64,000 bases of DNA from Alteromonas sp. 5E99-2 (GTDB lineage Bacteria > Pseudomonadota > Gammaproteobacteria > Enterobacterales > Alteromonadaceae), in the NCBI RefSeq assembly GCF_017368475.1, contig NZ_JAFNJE010000006.1:62001-126000 (forward strand), given 5' to 3'. The notes below the pieces were generated by a model, which saw only the letters and a program-made list of their open reading frames with translations, did not search any database and was not told the DNA's origin. Positions 44,328-52,769 of the stretch are shown piece by piece. The position numbers and the translations under genes are program-made. Every line of letters starts with the position of its first letter. Positions within the stretch are counted from its first letter, which is position 1.

Positions 44328-45335
44328 CTAGACTTTGTTAATTGAAACTCCGTCTTTATCAAAATGATGAATTTTGCTCGGGTCTGCTGACAAATATATT
44401 TTGTCACCATAGGCTAAAGTACATTCTCCATCTGCTCTTACTGTAAAGGTGCCAGCACCGTCTAATTGAACATGTAGGAAGGTTTCAGAACCAAGATGCT
44501 CTGTCACCCCTACGGTGCCTGACCACATACCTTTTTCTGTAGAAATTTGCAGATGTTCAGGACGAACGCCTATGCTAGCTACCTTGTCATTATCAGGTGA
44601 TTTCGCATCGATAAAGTTCATTTTCGGCGAGCCAATGAAACCGGCAACAAATTTGTTATTCGGCTTATTATAAAGCTCTAGAGGGGTGCCTACTTGCTCG
44701 ATAATACCGCCATTAAATACGGCGATGCGATCAGCCATGGTCATTGCTTCTACTTGATCATGAGTCACGTAAATCATGGTAGTAGCTAAGCTTTTATGCA
44801 GTTCCGATATTTCTAAGCGCATATTTACACGCAAAGACGCATCTAAATTGGATAGCGGCTCATCAAATAGGAATGCAGAAGGTTGACGCACAATCGCTCG
44901 TCCTATGGCGACACGCTGGCGTTGCCCACCTGATAGTTGGCCCGGTTTACGATCAAGGTATGAATCCAAATTGAGTATTTTGGCAGCATTTGCAATTTTC
45001 TTATCAATTTCGGCTTTGTCCATTTTTGCCCGTTTAAGCGGAAACGCAATGTTATTACGCACACTCATATGGGGATAAAGAGCATAAGACTGAAACACCA
45101 TTGCCAAGCCTCGTTTTGCCGGCGGCATATCTGTGGCATCTTGACCATTAATTTCGATGTTACCGCTTGTGGTGTCTTCTAAACCGGCAATCATTCGCAA
45201 TAATGTAGACTTACCGCAACCGGAAGGCCCAACAAAAACAATAAACTCGCCATCTCTAATTTCTAAATCAATTGGTTTAATAACATTCACATCACCAAAA
45301 CTTTTTGTTACTTGCTTTAATGTAATATTACCCAT
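44328..45335 (-). CDS. Polyol ABC transporter ATP-binding protein (MalK/UgpC type)
   Basis: The 335-aa protein has Walker [10 protein letters not shown], the Q-loop in [14 protein letters not shown], signature LSGGQRQRV, Walker [13 protein letters not shown] and the switch His in [18 protein letters not shown]-terminal TOBE-type domain follows from about residue 240. This is the CUT1 MalK/UgpC class, used by SmoK/MtlK of polyol transporters. The start ATG 45335 has GGAG nine bases upstream. It powers the two permeases encoded just upstream. Confidence 0.95.
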   Translation of the reverse strand: MGNITLKQVTKSFGDVNVIKPIDLEIRDGEFIVFVGPSGCGKSTLLRMIAGLEDTTSGNIEINGQDATDMPPAKRGLAMVFQSYALYPHMSVRNNIAFPLKRAKMDKAEIDKKIANAAKILNLDSYLDRKPGQLSGGQRQRVAIGRAIVRQPSAFLFDEPLSNLDASLRVNMRLEISELHKSLATTMIYVTHDQVEAMTMADRIAVFNGGIIEQVGTPLELYNKPNNKFVAGFIGSPKMNFIDAKSPDNDKVASIGVRPEHLQISTEKGMWSGTVGVTEHLGSETFLHVQLDGAGTFTVRADGECTLAYGDKIYLSADPSKIHHFDKDGVSINKV

Positions 45336-45346
45336 TTGAAAATCTC

Positions 45347-46177
45347 CTATTTCACTGCGCCGAAGCTTAATCCACGCACTAATTGTTTTTGACTAAACCA
45401 ACCAAGAATTAAAATTGGCACAACGGCCATTGCAGAAGCTGCGGATAATTTGGCGTAAAATAAGCCCTCAGGACTTGAGTAACTTGCAATAAAAGCAGTT
45501 AACGGCGCAGCATTTGCCGCACTAAGGATAAGTGTCCAAAATGCTTCATTCCAAGACAGAATGACATTGAGTAATAATGTCGAGGCAATACCAGGCAAGG
45601 CGATAGGTAACAGCACATAAAAGATTTCGTCCCCTATAGTTGCTCCATCCATGCGTGATGCTTCTAATACTTCATTGGGTATTTCTTTGAAGTAGGTATA
45701 AAGCATCCACACCATGATAGGTAAATTAATGAGCGTCATCACAATCACTAATCCCGTTTTCGTATCGAGTAAGTCAAAATCTCGAAACAACAAGTAAATA
45801 GGGATTAGCACACCTACAGGAGGTAACATTTTTGTAGATAGCATCCACATTAAAAGGTTTTTAGTGCGTTTAGTCGGCACAAACGCCATTGACCACGCGG
45901 CAGGGATCGCAATTAATAATCCAACTAAACTCGACCCTATTGAAATAACAATGGAATTCCAAAAATGGGTGAAATAAGGCGATCTCGATAACACTTCTTT
46001 ATAATTTTCTAATGTCCAATCAAACATAAATAAACTAGGGCTAGCTGATATTGCTTCAGCCTCAGTTTTAAAGCTCGTTAGCAATGTCCACAATATTGGA
46101 AAAAATATAAGACCACCAATGGTCCAAGCTAAAAAGGTATAAATGATTTTTGACTTATTACTACTGTTAACAGCCAT
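45347..46177 (-). CDS. Polyol ABC transporter permease (SmoG/MtlG type)
   Basis: The 276-aa CUT1 permease has six predicted membrane segments and the EAA loop [29 protein letters not shown], which docks to the ATPase. [18 protein letters not shown] near the start is typical of the MalG/SmoG partner. ATG 46177 has GGAGG close upstream and begins two bases after the stop of the companion permease. Eleven bases separate its stop from the ATPase start. Confidence 0.94.
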   Translation of the reverse strand: MAVNSSNKSKIIYTFLAWTIGGLIFFPILWTLLTSFKTEAEAISASPSLFMFDWTLENYKEVLSRSPYFTHFWNSIVISIGSSLVGLLIAIPAAWSMAFVPTKRTKNLLMWMLSTKMLPPVGVLIPIYLLFRDFDLLDTKTGLVIVMTLINLPIMVWMLYTYFKEIPNEVLEASRMDGATIGDEIFYVLLPIALPGIASTLLLNVILSWNEAFWTLILSAANAAPLTAFIASYSSPEGLFYAKLSAASAMAVVPILILGWFSQKQLVRGLSFGAVK

Positions 46178-46179
46178 GA

Positions 46180-47052
46180 TTAGCCCTCCAGGTTTTTGCC
46201 AATTAAGCGCATTAAGAAAATAGCGACAATATTGGCAATAATAACTGCAACAATGCCTCCGGCAGAGCCACCGCCAACATCAAACTGGAGCAATGATTGG
46301 GTGTAAATAAGATAAGTTATGTTGGTCGATGCGTAGCCTGGGCCACCGCTTGTTGTTACTAATATTTCAGCAAATATTGATAGCAAAAAGATAGTTTCAA
46401 TTAAAATTACTGCGGTAATTGCCCGTGATAAATGAGGTAATACCATGTAGAAAAACTTACTAAATGGCCCCGCTCCGTCCAAATCAGCAGCCTCTAGTTG
46501 TTCCCTATCAAGAGATTGAATAGACGTAAGTAAAATAAGTGTGGCAAAAGGCAGCCACTGCCATGAAACAATAAAAATGATAGATAGCAAAGGTATCTGC
46601 GCGAAAAAGTCCACAGGAGTAACACCAATCCAACTAGCAAAATGTGCAAACAAACCATTCACTGGGTTCATTAGCATGTTTTTCCAAACTAGCGCCGATA
46701 CCGTAGGCATGACAAAAAATGGCGCTAACACCATGATCCGTACATAGTTTTGTCCCCAAATCGCTTGGTCTAGTAATATCGCTAAACCAATACCACCGCC
46801 AAGAGTAATAAGTAACACACCACCCACTAGCAACAAGGTATTAAAAAATGATTCGATAAACGCGGGATCCGTTATGAAAAACTCGTAGTTAAGAAAACCG
46901 ATAAAAGGGTTATCGCCCGGAATAAGTAAATTGTAATCGAGGAATGAAAAGTACAGCGTCATACACAGCGGCACTATCATCCATATCAGTAGTAACACTA
47001 CTGAAGGAAATAACATTAATTTAGCTAGTGAACGTGAATTTGTCGTAGCCAT
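46180..47052 (-). CDS. Polyol ABC transporter permease (SmoF/MtlF type)
   Basis: The 290-aa CUT1 permease of the MalF/UgpA class has six membrane segments (first at about 13-33) and an EAA loop EQLEAADLDGAGPFSKFFYMVLPHLSRAI. PLCMTLYFSFLDYNLL near the N-terminus is characteristic of SmoF-like subunits. It follows the binding-protein gene across a 63-base gap containing a strong hairpin, and its stop is two bases before the next permease. Confidence 0.94.
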   Translation of the reverse strand: MATTNSRSLAKLMLFPSVVLLLIWMIVPLCMTLYFSFLDYNLLIPGDNPFIGFLNYEFFITDPAFIESFFNTLLLVGGVLLITLGGGIGLAILLDQAIWGQNYVRIMVLAPFFVMPTVSALVWKNMLMNPVNGLFAHFASWIGVTPVDFFAQIPLLSIIFIVSWQWLPFATLILLTSIQSLDREQLEAADLDGAGPFSKFFYMVLPHLSRAITAVILIETIFLLSIFAEILVTTSGGPGYASTNITYLIYTQSLLQFDVGGGSAGGIVAVIIANIVAIFLMRLIGKNLEG

Positions 47053-47080
47053 TTGATGAACCTTATATAAGTACTAAAAA

Positions 47081-47105
47081 TGGGTAAACACGATTTGTCT
47101 ACCCA
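47081..47105 (-). terminator. Intercistronic attenuator hairpin between binding-protein and permease genes
   Basis: On the minus strand TGGGTA-G-ACA pairs with TGT-T-TACCCA (ten pairs including one G-T) around loop AATCG, followed by TTTTTAG. It lies between the substrate-binding protein stop and the permease start, the usual place for a partial terminator or 3' stabiliser that lets the binding protein be made in excess. Confidence 0.75.
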
Positions 47106-47115
47106 CCACCTCAGC

Positions 47116-48423
47116 TTATTTCTTCGGATATCTAGCTTTACGCATAGTGCGCTGAACTAGGCGTTGTGAACTAGATAATGCTTGCTCAGCCGAGACTCTT
47201 CCGGTTAACGCCGCCGAGAATTGTTGTCCCACCGCAGTCCCTATCCCTTGGAACTCAGGAATAGCAACAAATTGCACTCCCACATAAGGTACTGGTTTCA
47301 CCGTCGGGTTTACTGGGTCAGCAGATTGAATAGAATCTAATGTAATTTGCGCAAATGGTGCAGCGTTAATATATTCGTCATTTGCATACAGCGACATACG
47401 AGTACCTGGAGGTACTTTGGCCCAGCCTTTTTTACTTGCGACTAAATTTGAATATTCTTTCGATGTAGCCCAACTAATAAATTTAGTTGCAGCTTCAGAT
47501 TTTTGGCTGCTCGCGGGAACAGCCAATGTCCACGCCCATAACCAATTACCACGTTTACCTAAGCCGTTATCTGGTGCGAGAGCGAAGCCAACCTGATCGG
47601 CAACTTCTGAATCGTCTTTATTTGTGACAAATGCACCTGCCACAGTTGCGTCGATCCAAATTCCACATTTACCTGTTTGGAATAACGCTAAGTTCTCGTT
47701 AAACCCATTTGCTGACGCACCTGGAGGACCTGATTCTTCCATTAGATCAACATAGTAGTTCAGTGTTTCATTCCACTCTTTGCTGTCAAATTGCGGCTTC
47801 CAGTTCTCATCAAACCAGCGGGCTCCAAAAGAATTAGACATAGAGGTAATTAATGCAATGTTTTCCCCCCAGCCTGCCTTACCCCGTAAACAGATACCGT
47901 AAACCCCTGCTTCCTTATCTGTCATCGCCTTAGCAGCTTCTCTAATAAATGCCCATGTTGGCTCTTTAGGCATATCTAGGCCCGCTTTTTTCATCAAATC
48001 TTTGCGGTACATCACCATTGAACTCTCACCGTAAAATGGCGCAGCAAATAGCTTCTCGTCAACAGTTAAACCACTTCGAATAGCAGGTATCAAGTCGTCT
48101 AAGTCATAACTGTCATCAAATGACAATTCTGCTAGCCACCCTTGCTTACCCCAAATAGGAACTTCATATGTACCTATTGTCATTACGTCATATTGGCCAC
48201 CTTTCGTTGCAACATCTGTGGTGACTCGTTGGCGTAATATATTTTCTTCCAACGTAACCCATTTCAATTCAATATCTGGATTTTTAGCAGTAAACTCGCC
48301 ACTGAGTTCTTTCATGGTGATCATGTCACCATTATTCACTGTGGCGATAGTTATAGTTTCTTTAGCAAAAGTCGCACTGGATAACAGAGCCCCACATGCC
48401 AACATCAGTATTTTCTTCATCAT
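47116..48423 (-). CDS. Polyol ABC transporter substrate-binding protein (SmoE/MtlE type)
   Basis: The 435-aa periplasmic protein has a signal peptide (ending SSATFA-KET) and the CUT1 family-1 solute-binding layout. Visible phrases are TIATVNNGDMITMKELSGEF, FAAPFYGESSMVMYRKDLM, LFQTGKCGIWIDATVAGAF and WLWAWTLAVPASS. The wording is closest to the sorbitol/mannitol binders SmoE and MtlE. Ribosome binding site AAGGA. A hairpin follows its stop. Specificity among mannitol, sorbitol and arabitol cannot be fixed by eye. Confidence 0.93.
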   Translation of the reverse strand: MMKKILMLACGALLSSATFAKETITIATVNNGDMITMKELSGEFTAKNPDIELKWVTLEENILRQRVTTDVATKGGQYDVMTIGTYEVPIWGKQGWLAELSFDDSYDLDDLIPAIRSGLTVDEKLFAAPFYGESSMVMYRKDLMKKAGLDMPKEPTWAFIREAAKAMTDKEAGVYGICLRGKAGWGENIALITSMSNSFGARWFDENWKPQFDSKEWNETLNYYVDLMEESGPPGASANGFNENLALFQTGKCGIWIDATVAGAFVTNKDDSEVADQVGFALAPDNGLGKRGNWLWAWTLAVPASSQKSEAATKFISWATSKEYSNLVASKKGWAKVPPGTRMSLYANDEYINAAPFAQITLDSIQSADPVNPTVKPVPYVGVQFVAIPEFQGIGTAVGQQFSAALTGRVSAEQALSSSQRLVQRTMRKARYPKK

Positions 48424-48508
48424 TTAATATCCTTCATGTAAGAATTAAAGTCTCAAAATACCGTCTATTAGCTTGAGACTACTGTTAACCTTTTCTTTGA
48501 TTTTCTAC

Positions 48509-49924
48509 TTAAAACTTGACTGAAATCTCAGACGTGAAACCATCAAAACCTGCGCCTATTTGGCCTCCAGAATTAATACCTTCTTCTTGATTTACATATT
48601 CAACTTTTAGTAGTGTTTTTTTACCGAACCAGTAGCCCGCAGAAACTTGTATTCTTTCTACTTTATTGTCGGTTTGGTCTATAAGATCAGACGTGTTTTC
48701 AGCTTCGGCATAACGCGCAGCAACATAAAGTTTATTCGGAATAATATATTGCTGGGCTTCAACAGTGAAAAACTCAACTTTAGAATCCCCTCTAACGACT
48801 TGATTAGAGTCGAATGTTGTACCTTGGAGGTTTGCTACACCGTTCGAATCACCAAAATAGGTAATACCTGCAACTGCATTTCCGGCAGTATCAGCAAACG
48901 TAAAATCATCAGTTGATTGACCAAGCATTAAGATAACACTGGTATTCGCAGAAGGTTGGTAGGCTAGGTTCAATTGAATAATAGATTGCTCTAGTCCTGG
49001 TAAAGCCCCTACGTGAGTATCACGTTCACTCGAGCCTGAAGCTGAGAAGTTGTAATTTTCACCATCCCCAAAACGGTAATTGGTAGTAGTTACCCCATCC
49101 AAACTGGCCGTGCCATTTTGAAATCGTAACTGGTCACCTTGATTTGCCTGAAAGAAATTGAGTCCAGCTTTAAAGCCACCAGCAAACTCTACTGTACCTT
49201 GCAGGCGATAATTAAAGCCTCTATCTTCTTGAAATGCCTCACCAAAACTTGATGTCGTGATGTGCCCTGTCACATTATATGCCTTAACTAGACCATCTTT
49301 GTATGATTGGCTGTAACCAAGCTGAACGCCATTTTCGGCTGTAGCATAATCGGTAATACCATTACCAATCAGCGCATTACCTTGGTTATCAGCACCGTCT
49401 TGGAAGCCTTTAAATTGGAAAGGAGCAGCACCTATATTACCTAAACGCAATGTTAAATTAGCATCATCACGTCCTCTTCCAGTTAAACCCAATAGTTCAA
49501 ATTCAATACCTGCAAAATCTTGGTGGAACGAGAAATCTCTGTCTCCGTTGTTTCCAAAATCGTTCGGTTCTTCGGCAATATCCACATCAGCACTGATATG
49601 TTCGTTTATGTAAAATTTCAGTTGTAAGTTTGCTCTGAGTCGTCCAAAACCTGACGATTGCTCTTCATCCGCAGGCCTAAATGCACCTTCTTTTGCTTGA
49701 ATTGATTGGTAGTTTTGCAACGCAAGGAAGTTTATCTCTGCACGACCGTCCAAAAATTCTACAGCGTGTGAATTAGTGGAGGCAGCTCCCACAATTGCGG
49801 TAATCGCCAGCCCCAACTTATTCAATTTAAGCTTGTTAATTTTCTTACTAACTGAAGTACCAGCAGTAATTGAATGTTTTCTAGCAATTAACGAAGTGAG
49901 CGTTCTTTTTGTTTTAGTTAACAT
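48509..49924 (-). CDS. Outer membrane porin of the polyol locus
   Basis: The 471-aa protein looks like a large barrel. It has repeated amphipathic strands, an early periplasmic-face segment EFLDGRAEINFLALQNY, and a C-terminal strand ending EISVKF with terminal Phe. It probably lets the polyol cross the outer membrane. The N-terminus is unusual: about 35 basic and polar residues precede the hydrophobic core LGLAITAIVGAAS and the cut site NSHA. A strong AAGGAAGGA site supports the upstream ATG 49924, so the long n-region seems real. It is first in the operon, 85 bases before the binding-protein gene. Confidence 0.8.
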   Translation of the reverse strand: MLTKTKRTLTSLIARKHSITAGTSVSKKINKLKLNKLGLAITAIVGAASTNSHAVEFLDGRAEINFLALQNYQSIQAKEGAFRPADEEQSSGFGRLRANLQLKFYINEHISADVDIAEEPNDFGNNGDRDFSFHQDFAGIEFELLGLTGRGRDDANLTLRLGNIGAAPFQFKGFQDGADNQGNALIGNGITDYATAENGVQLGYSQSYKDGLVKAYNVTGHITTSSFGEAFQEDRGFNYRLQGTVEFAGGFKAGLNFFQANQGDQLRFQNGTASLDGVTTTNYRFGDGENYNFSASGSSERDTHVGALPGLEQSIIQLNLAYQPSANTSVILMLGQSTDDFTFADTAGNAVAGITYFGDSNGVANLQGTTFDSNQVVRGDSKVEFFTVEAQQYIIPNKLYVAARYAEAENTSDLIDQTDNKVERIQVSAGYWFGKKTLLKVEYVNQEEGINSGGQIGAGFDGFTSEISVKF

Positions 49925-50314
49925 AGCGGTCCTTCCTTCTTAAAATGTGTTTATTGTTAATGCTTAAGTATTTAAATTTAACAAACGATTTACAAAAAAT
50001 ATCACAACTATAACAACACCTCAATAATTATTTTGCAAAAAACCAAAGAATGGGCATACGTCCACCGTTAGTCATATGCTCAATATCGAGATATATGCCC
50101 AGATTGATTTTTAATCAAAACTGAAAAGTGGATTAAATATTTCTTCATAAAAACAATTAAATAAAACTATTGAATAAAAATTAACCAATATATTTTATTT
50201 CGTTAAATCAATAGTAATTTTAGCAAACATCGATAATTTATTTGATTATTAAGAAAGAAAGTGAGAAGTTGCTCCGCAATTGATTTATAGCTCTAGCCAT
50301 ATATTCGGAGAAAG
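49925..50314. other. Divergent control region of the polyol locus
   Basis: No gene is present. This AT-rich 390-base stretch must hold the promoters for the porin-led operon (leftward) and the fructokinase (rightward). It contains the symmetric element at 50051-50101. A very AT-rich run follows to about 50250. Confidence 0.55.
50051..50101. promoter_or_regulatory. Candidate operator of the polyol locus: inverted TGGGCATA/TATGCCCA with a central GCATATG-like copy
   Basis: TGGGCATA (50051-50058) is mirrored by TATGCCCA (50094-50101). A third, shorter element CATATGC (50073-50079) lies between, about 19-21 bases from each. SorC-type regulators bind spaced repeats as tetramers, so this is a fitting target in the only divergent promoter region of the locus. 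Confidence 0.5.
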
Positions 50315-51214
50315 ATGTATATGCAGACACCAAAACAAGCCCCTTATATTGCAGCCATTGAGGCAGGTGGCACAAAATTTAACTGTGCCATTATCGATTC
50401 CGACAGAAACATTATTTCAACAAAAAGAATTGATACGACAACACCAGAACAAACATTGGATTTGGTCATTGCCTTTTTTAATGAGCAAAAACTGGCGGGC
50501 TTTAACTTTGAAAAATTGGGACTAGCCTGTTTTGGGCCTTTGGATTTAAATAAACAGTCTGCTCACTACGGATCAATTACTGCCACGCCGAAACCTGATT
50601 GGTCAAACACCCCTATTACATCTATTTTAGAAGCTGCTTTAAATTGCACAATTTTTCTCGATACCGATGTGAATGCCGCAGCCTTAGCAGAATACAAATG
50701 GGGAAATGCAACCAATGCCAGTGTGGCAATATATATAACCATAGGCACAGGTGTGGGTGGTGGTGTGGTTATCAATGGTCAACCTCTTCACGGACTAATA
50801 CACCCTGAAATCGGCCACATGATTATTTCGCCCCCAAAAGGTATTCAAGGCGTATGCCCTTTTCATGGAAATTGCATTGAAGGTTTAGCCGCTGGACGTT
50901 CAATGGCGAAGATCTGGAACCAACCCGCAGAAACGTTGCCTGACGATCATCAAGCTTGGGACATACAAGCACAGGTTTTAGCGTCACTGTGTCACAATTT
51001 ATTACTTAACTTTAGTCCAGAAAAAATCATATTGGGCGGTGGTGTTATGAACAAACCAGGGCTATTAGAAAACATTATCAACTATACCCAAGAATCGCTA
51101 AATGGGTATATTACCTTACCTGAATCATTAACTTTCGCCGATATCATATTGCTCCCGGGGTTAGATCAACATTCGGGTTTGTTTGGCGCATTTGCGTTAA
51201 CACAACAACAATAG
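50315..51214 (+). CDS. ROK family fructokinase
   Basis: The 299-aa kinase has the ROK phosphate loop AIEAGGTKFNCAI and the catalytic Asp in LDTDVNAAALAEY. It also has ITIGTGVGGGVVINGQPLHGLIHPEIGHM with its metal His, and the Zn motif GVCPFHGNCIEGLAAG (CxxHGxCxEG form). This form is typical of fructokinases such as Mak and of plant-type ScrK relatives. It would phosphorylate the fructose made by the polyol dehydrogenase. ATG 50315 has GGAG close upstream. It is divergent from the operon and followed by its own terminator. Confidence 0.92.
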   Translation: MYMQTPKQAPYIAAIEAGGTKFNCAIIDSDRNIISTKRIDTTTPEQTLDLVIAFFNEQKLAGFNFEKLGLACFGPLDLNKQSAHYGSITATPKPDWSNTPITSILEAALNCTIFLDTDVNAAALAEYKWGNATNASVAIYITIGTGVGGGVVINGQPLHGLIHPEIGHMIISPPKGIQGVCPFHGNCIEGLAAGRSMAKIWNQPAETLPDDHQAWDIQAQVLASLCHNLLLNFSPEKIILGGGVMNKPGLLENIINYTQESLNGYITLPESLTFADIILLPGLDQHSGLFGAFALTQQQ

Positions 51215-51253
51215 CTATCTGCAGACAAAAAACGTAAATAATAATGTTGGAAC

Positions 51254-51286
51254 CAAACTCTGTACTGAAAACACAGAGTTTGTTTT
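51254..51286 (+). terminator. Terminator of the fructokinase gene
   Basis: CAAACTCTGT (51254-51263) pairs perfectly with ACAGAGTTTG (51273-51282), loop 9 bases, then TTTT. Confidence 0.85.
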
Positions 51287-51436
51287 CGAACATGAAGTTT
51301 CAAAAACCAAAGTTATAAGTGCTTTCTAAGTGCCAATCAATCACCATAGAAAATAAAAGGTGAATGGTTCTGTGAATCCGCGGCACTAAAAATATTGAAG
51401 CTATTGCAATTCATGTCTCTCCCACCCATGCAATCT

Positions 51437-51467
51437 TAATATCCGTTAATATCGGTTAACATTACCG
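51437..51467. promoter_or_regulatory. Repeated element upstream of the RND operon (candidate operator)
   Basis: TAATATCCGT (51437-51446) is followed directly by TAATATCGGT (51447-51456) and then TAACATTACCG. The second copy also forms an inverted CGGT/ACCG pair with the third. The ten-base period and position 215 bases before the adaptor suggest a regulator site, but no regulator gene lies nearby. Confidence 0.35.
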
Positions 51468-51681
51468 CTATACCCAATATGGTATTTATGAGCCTAACTT
51501 CATATGGGCCATGCATATTAATTTAAACCAAAAAATAGTGAAATTAACCATCTGTTTTAATAAAGCAAAAACAAACAAAACTCAACCTATTGATTTTTAT
51601 CAAAATATTCACTTGGCGTAAATAATGCTAAGAATTCATAAAATTCGAATTAACATTATTAAAATTACCTAGGGGAATAAA

Positions 51682-52755
51682 ATGGACCGCCAATTACCAC
51701 CTTACCTAAAAGTGCTTACGCTGAGCAGTGTGCTATTACTGAGTACTACATTAACAGGTTGTGGCGAAGCAGAAGCTATAGCAGATGCAGAGGAAAAACC
51801 TGAAGTTATAACAATCCCTGTGGAAGTTGCTGAATTAGCTAACGGCGACATTTCTTCAAACTACGCAACGACAGCGGTACTTGAAGCTAAAGATGAGGCC
51901 TTTGTGGTTCCCAGAGCTCAAGGAATCATAAACGAAGTGTTTGTTGAAGAAGGCGACTATGTTGAAAAAGGTCAAATATTAGCAAGCTTGGATCCTGAGC
52001 GGTATGAACTGAATGTCCAAAAAGCAACAGCTGATTTAACAGGCATAGAAAAAGAACTGACAAAAATTGGCGAAGTTTATAAAGAGAAACTCGTCAGTAT
52101 TGATACCTTTGATAAACTCACATCACAATATAAATCAGCCAGTGCATCACTACAATTAGCTAAATTAGATTTGGCTGAAGCAACCATTAAAGCGCCCATT
52201 TCTGGTTTCATTGCTGAACACAATGCAAAAGTTGGGAACCTAACAGAATCATTTCAGCGTGAACGTATGTTCTATATTGTGGATCAAAAGGAACTTTACG
52301 GTATCGTACATTTACCAGAAAAAGAGCTCTCTAGAGTTCACAAAAATCAACAAGCGACGCTTGCTCTGACAGCAATCGGAGATCAAGAAATTAAGGCTTA
52401 CGTTGAACGTATCAGTCCCATTATTGATTCGACAACAGGTACATTTAAGGTTACTTTGCGCGTACCCAATGAAGCCAATACGCTAAAAGCGGGTATGTTT
52501 GCGCAAGTTAAACTGAATTACGACACCCATAACAATGCAACTCTCCTCCCTCGTAAAGCACTCTTGTCTATTGACGATAAAATGAGTGTTTTCGTTATTG
52601 TTGATGGAAAAGCACAAAAAGTGACGGTTAAGACGGGATATCAAGAAGGTGAATTTGTGGAAATCACCGAGGGCTTAACCGGTGAAGAAAAAGTGGTAAT
52701 AACTGGCCATCAAAACTTGAAAGATCAAGCACCTATCGAAATAGTTAACGGTTAA
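51682..52755 (+). CDS. RND efflux periplasmic adaptor (membrane fusion lipoprotein)
   Basis: The 357-aa protein has a lipobox with Cys27 (TTLTGC). It also has a barrel-sandwich/lipoyl half AFVVPRAQGIINEVFVEEGDYVEKGQILASLD, a short coiled-coil hairpin (about residues 110-165), the returning lipoyl strand ATIKAPISGFIAEHNAKVGN, and beta-barrel and C-terminal domains (GMFAQVKLNY, GYQEGEFVEITEGLTGEEKVVITG). It links an inner membrane pump to an outer membrane channel. AGGGGA precedes ATG 51682. Two RND pump genes follow immediately. Confidence 0.93.
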   Translation: MDRQLPPYLKVLTLSSVLLLSTTLTGCGEAEAIADAEEKPEVITIPVEVAELANGDISSNYATTAVLEAKDEAFVVPRAQGIINEVFVEEGDYVEKGQILASLDPERYELNVQKATADLTGIEKELTKIGEVYKEKLVSIDTFDKLTSQYKSASASLQLAKLDLAEATIKAPISGFIAEHNAKVGNLTESFQRERMFYIVDQKELYGIVHLPEKELSRVHKNQQATLALTAIGDQEIKAYVERISPIIDSTTGTFKVTLRVPNEANTLKAGMFAQVKLNYDTHNNATLLPRKALLSIDDKMSVFVIVDGKAQKVTVKTGYQEGEFVEITEGLTGEEKVVITGHQNLKDQAPIEIVNG

Positions 52756-52769
52756 AAAAGGATTTTATC

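Larger units (their letters stand above)
51215..51681. other. Intergenic region between fructokinase and RND operon
   Basis: No gene is seen in these 467 bases. The left part has the fructokinase terminator (51254-51286), and the middle has a repeated element at 51437-51467. Only stop-rich AT sequence remains up to the adaptor gene. Confidence 0.5.
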
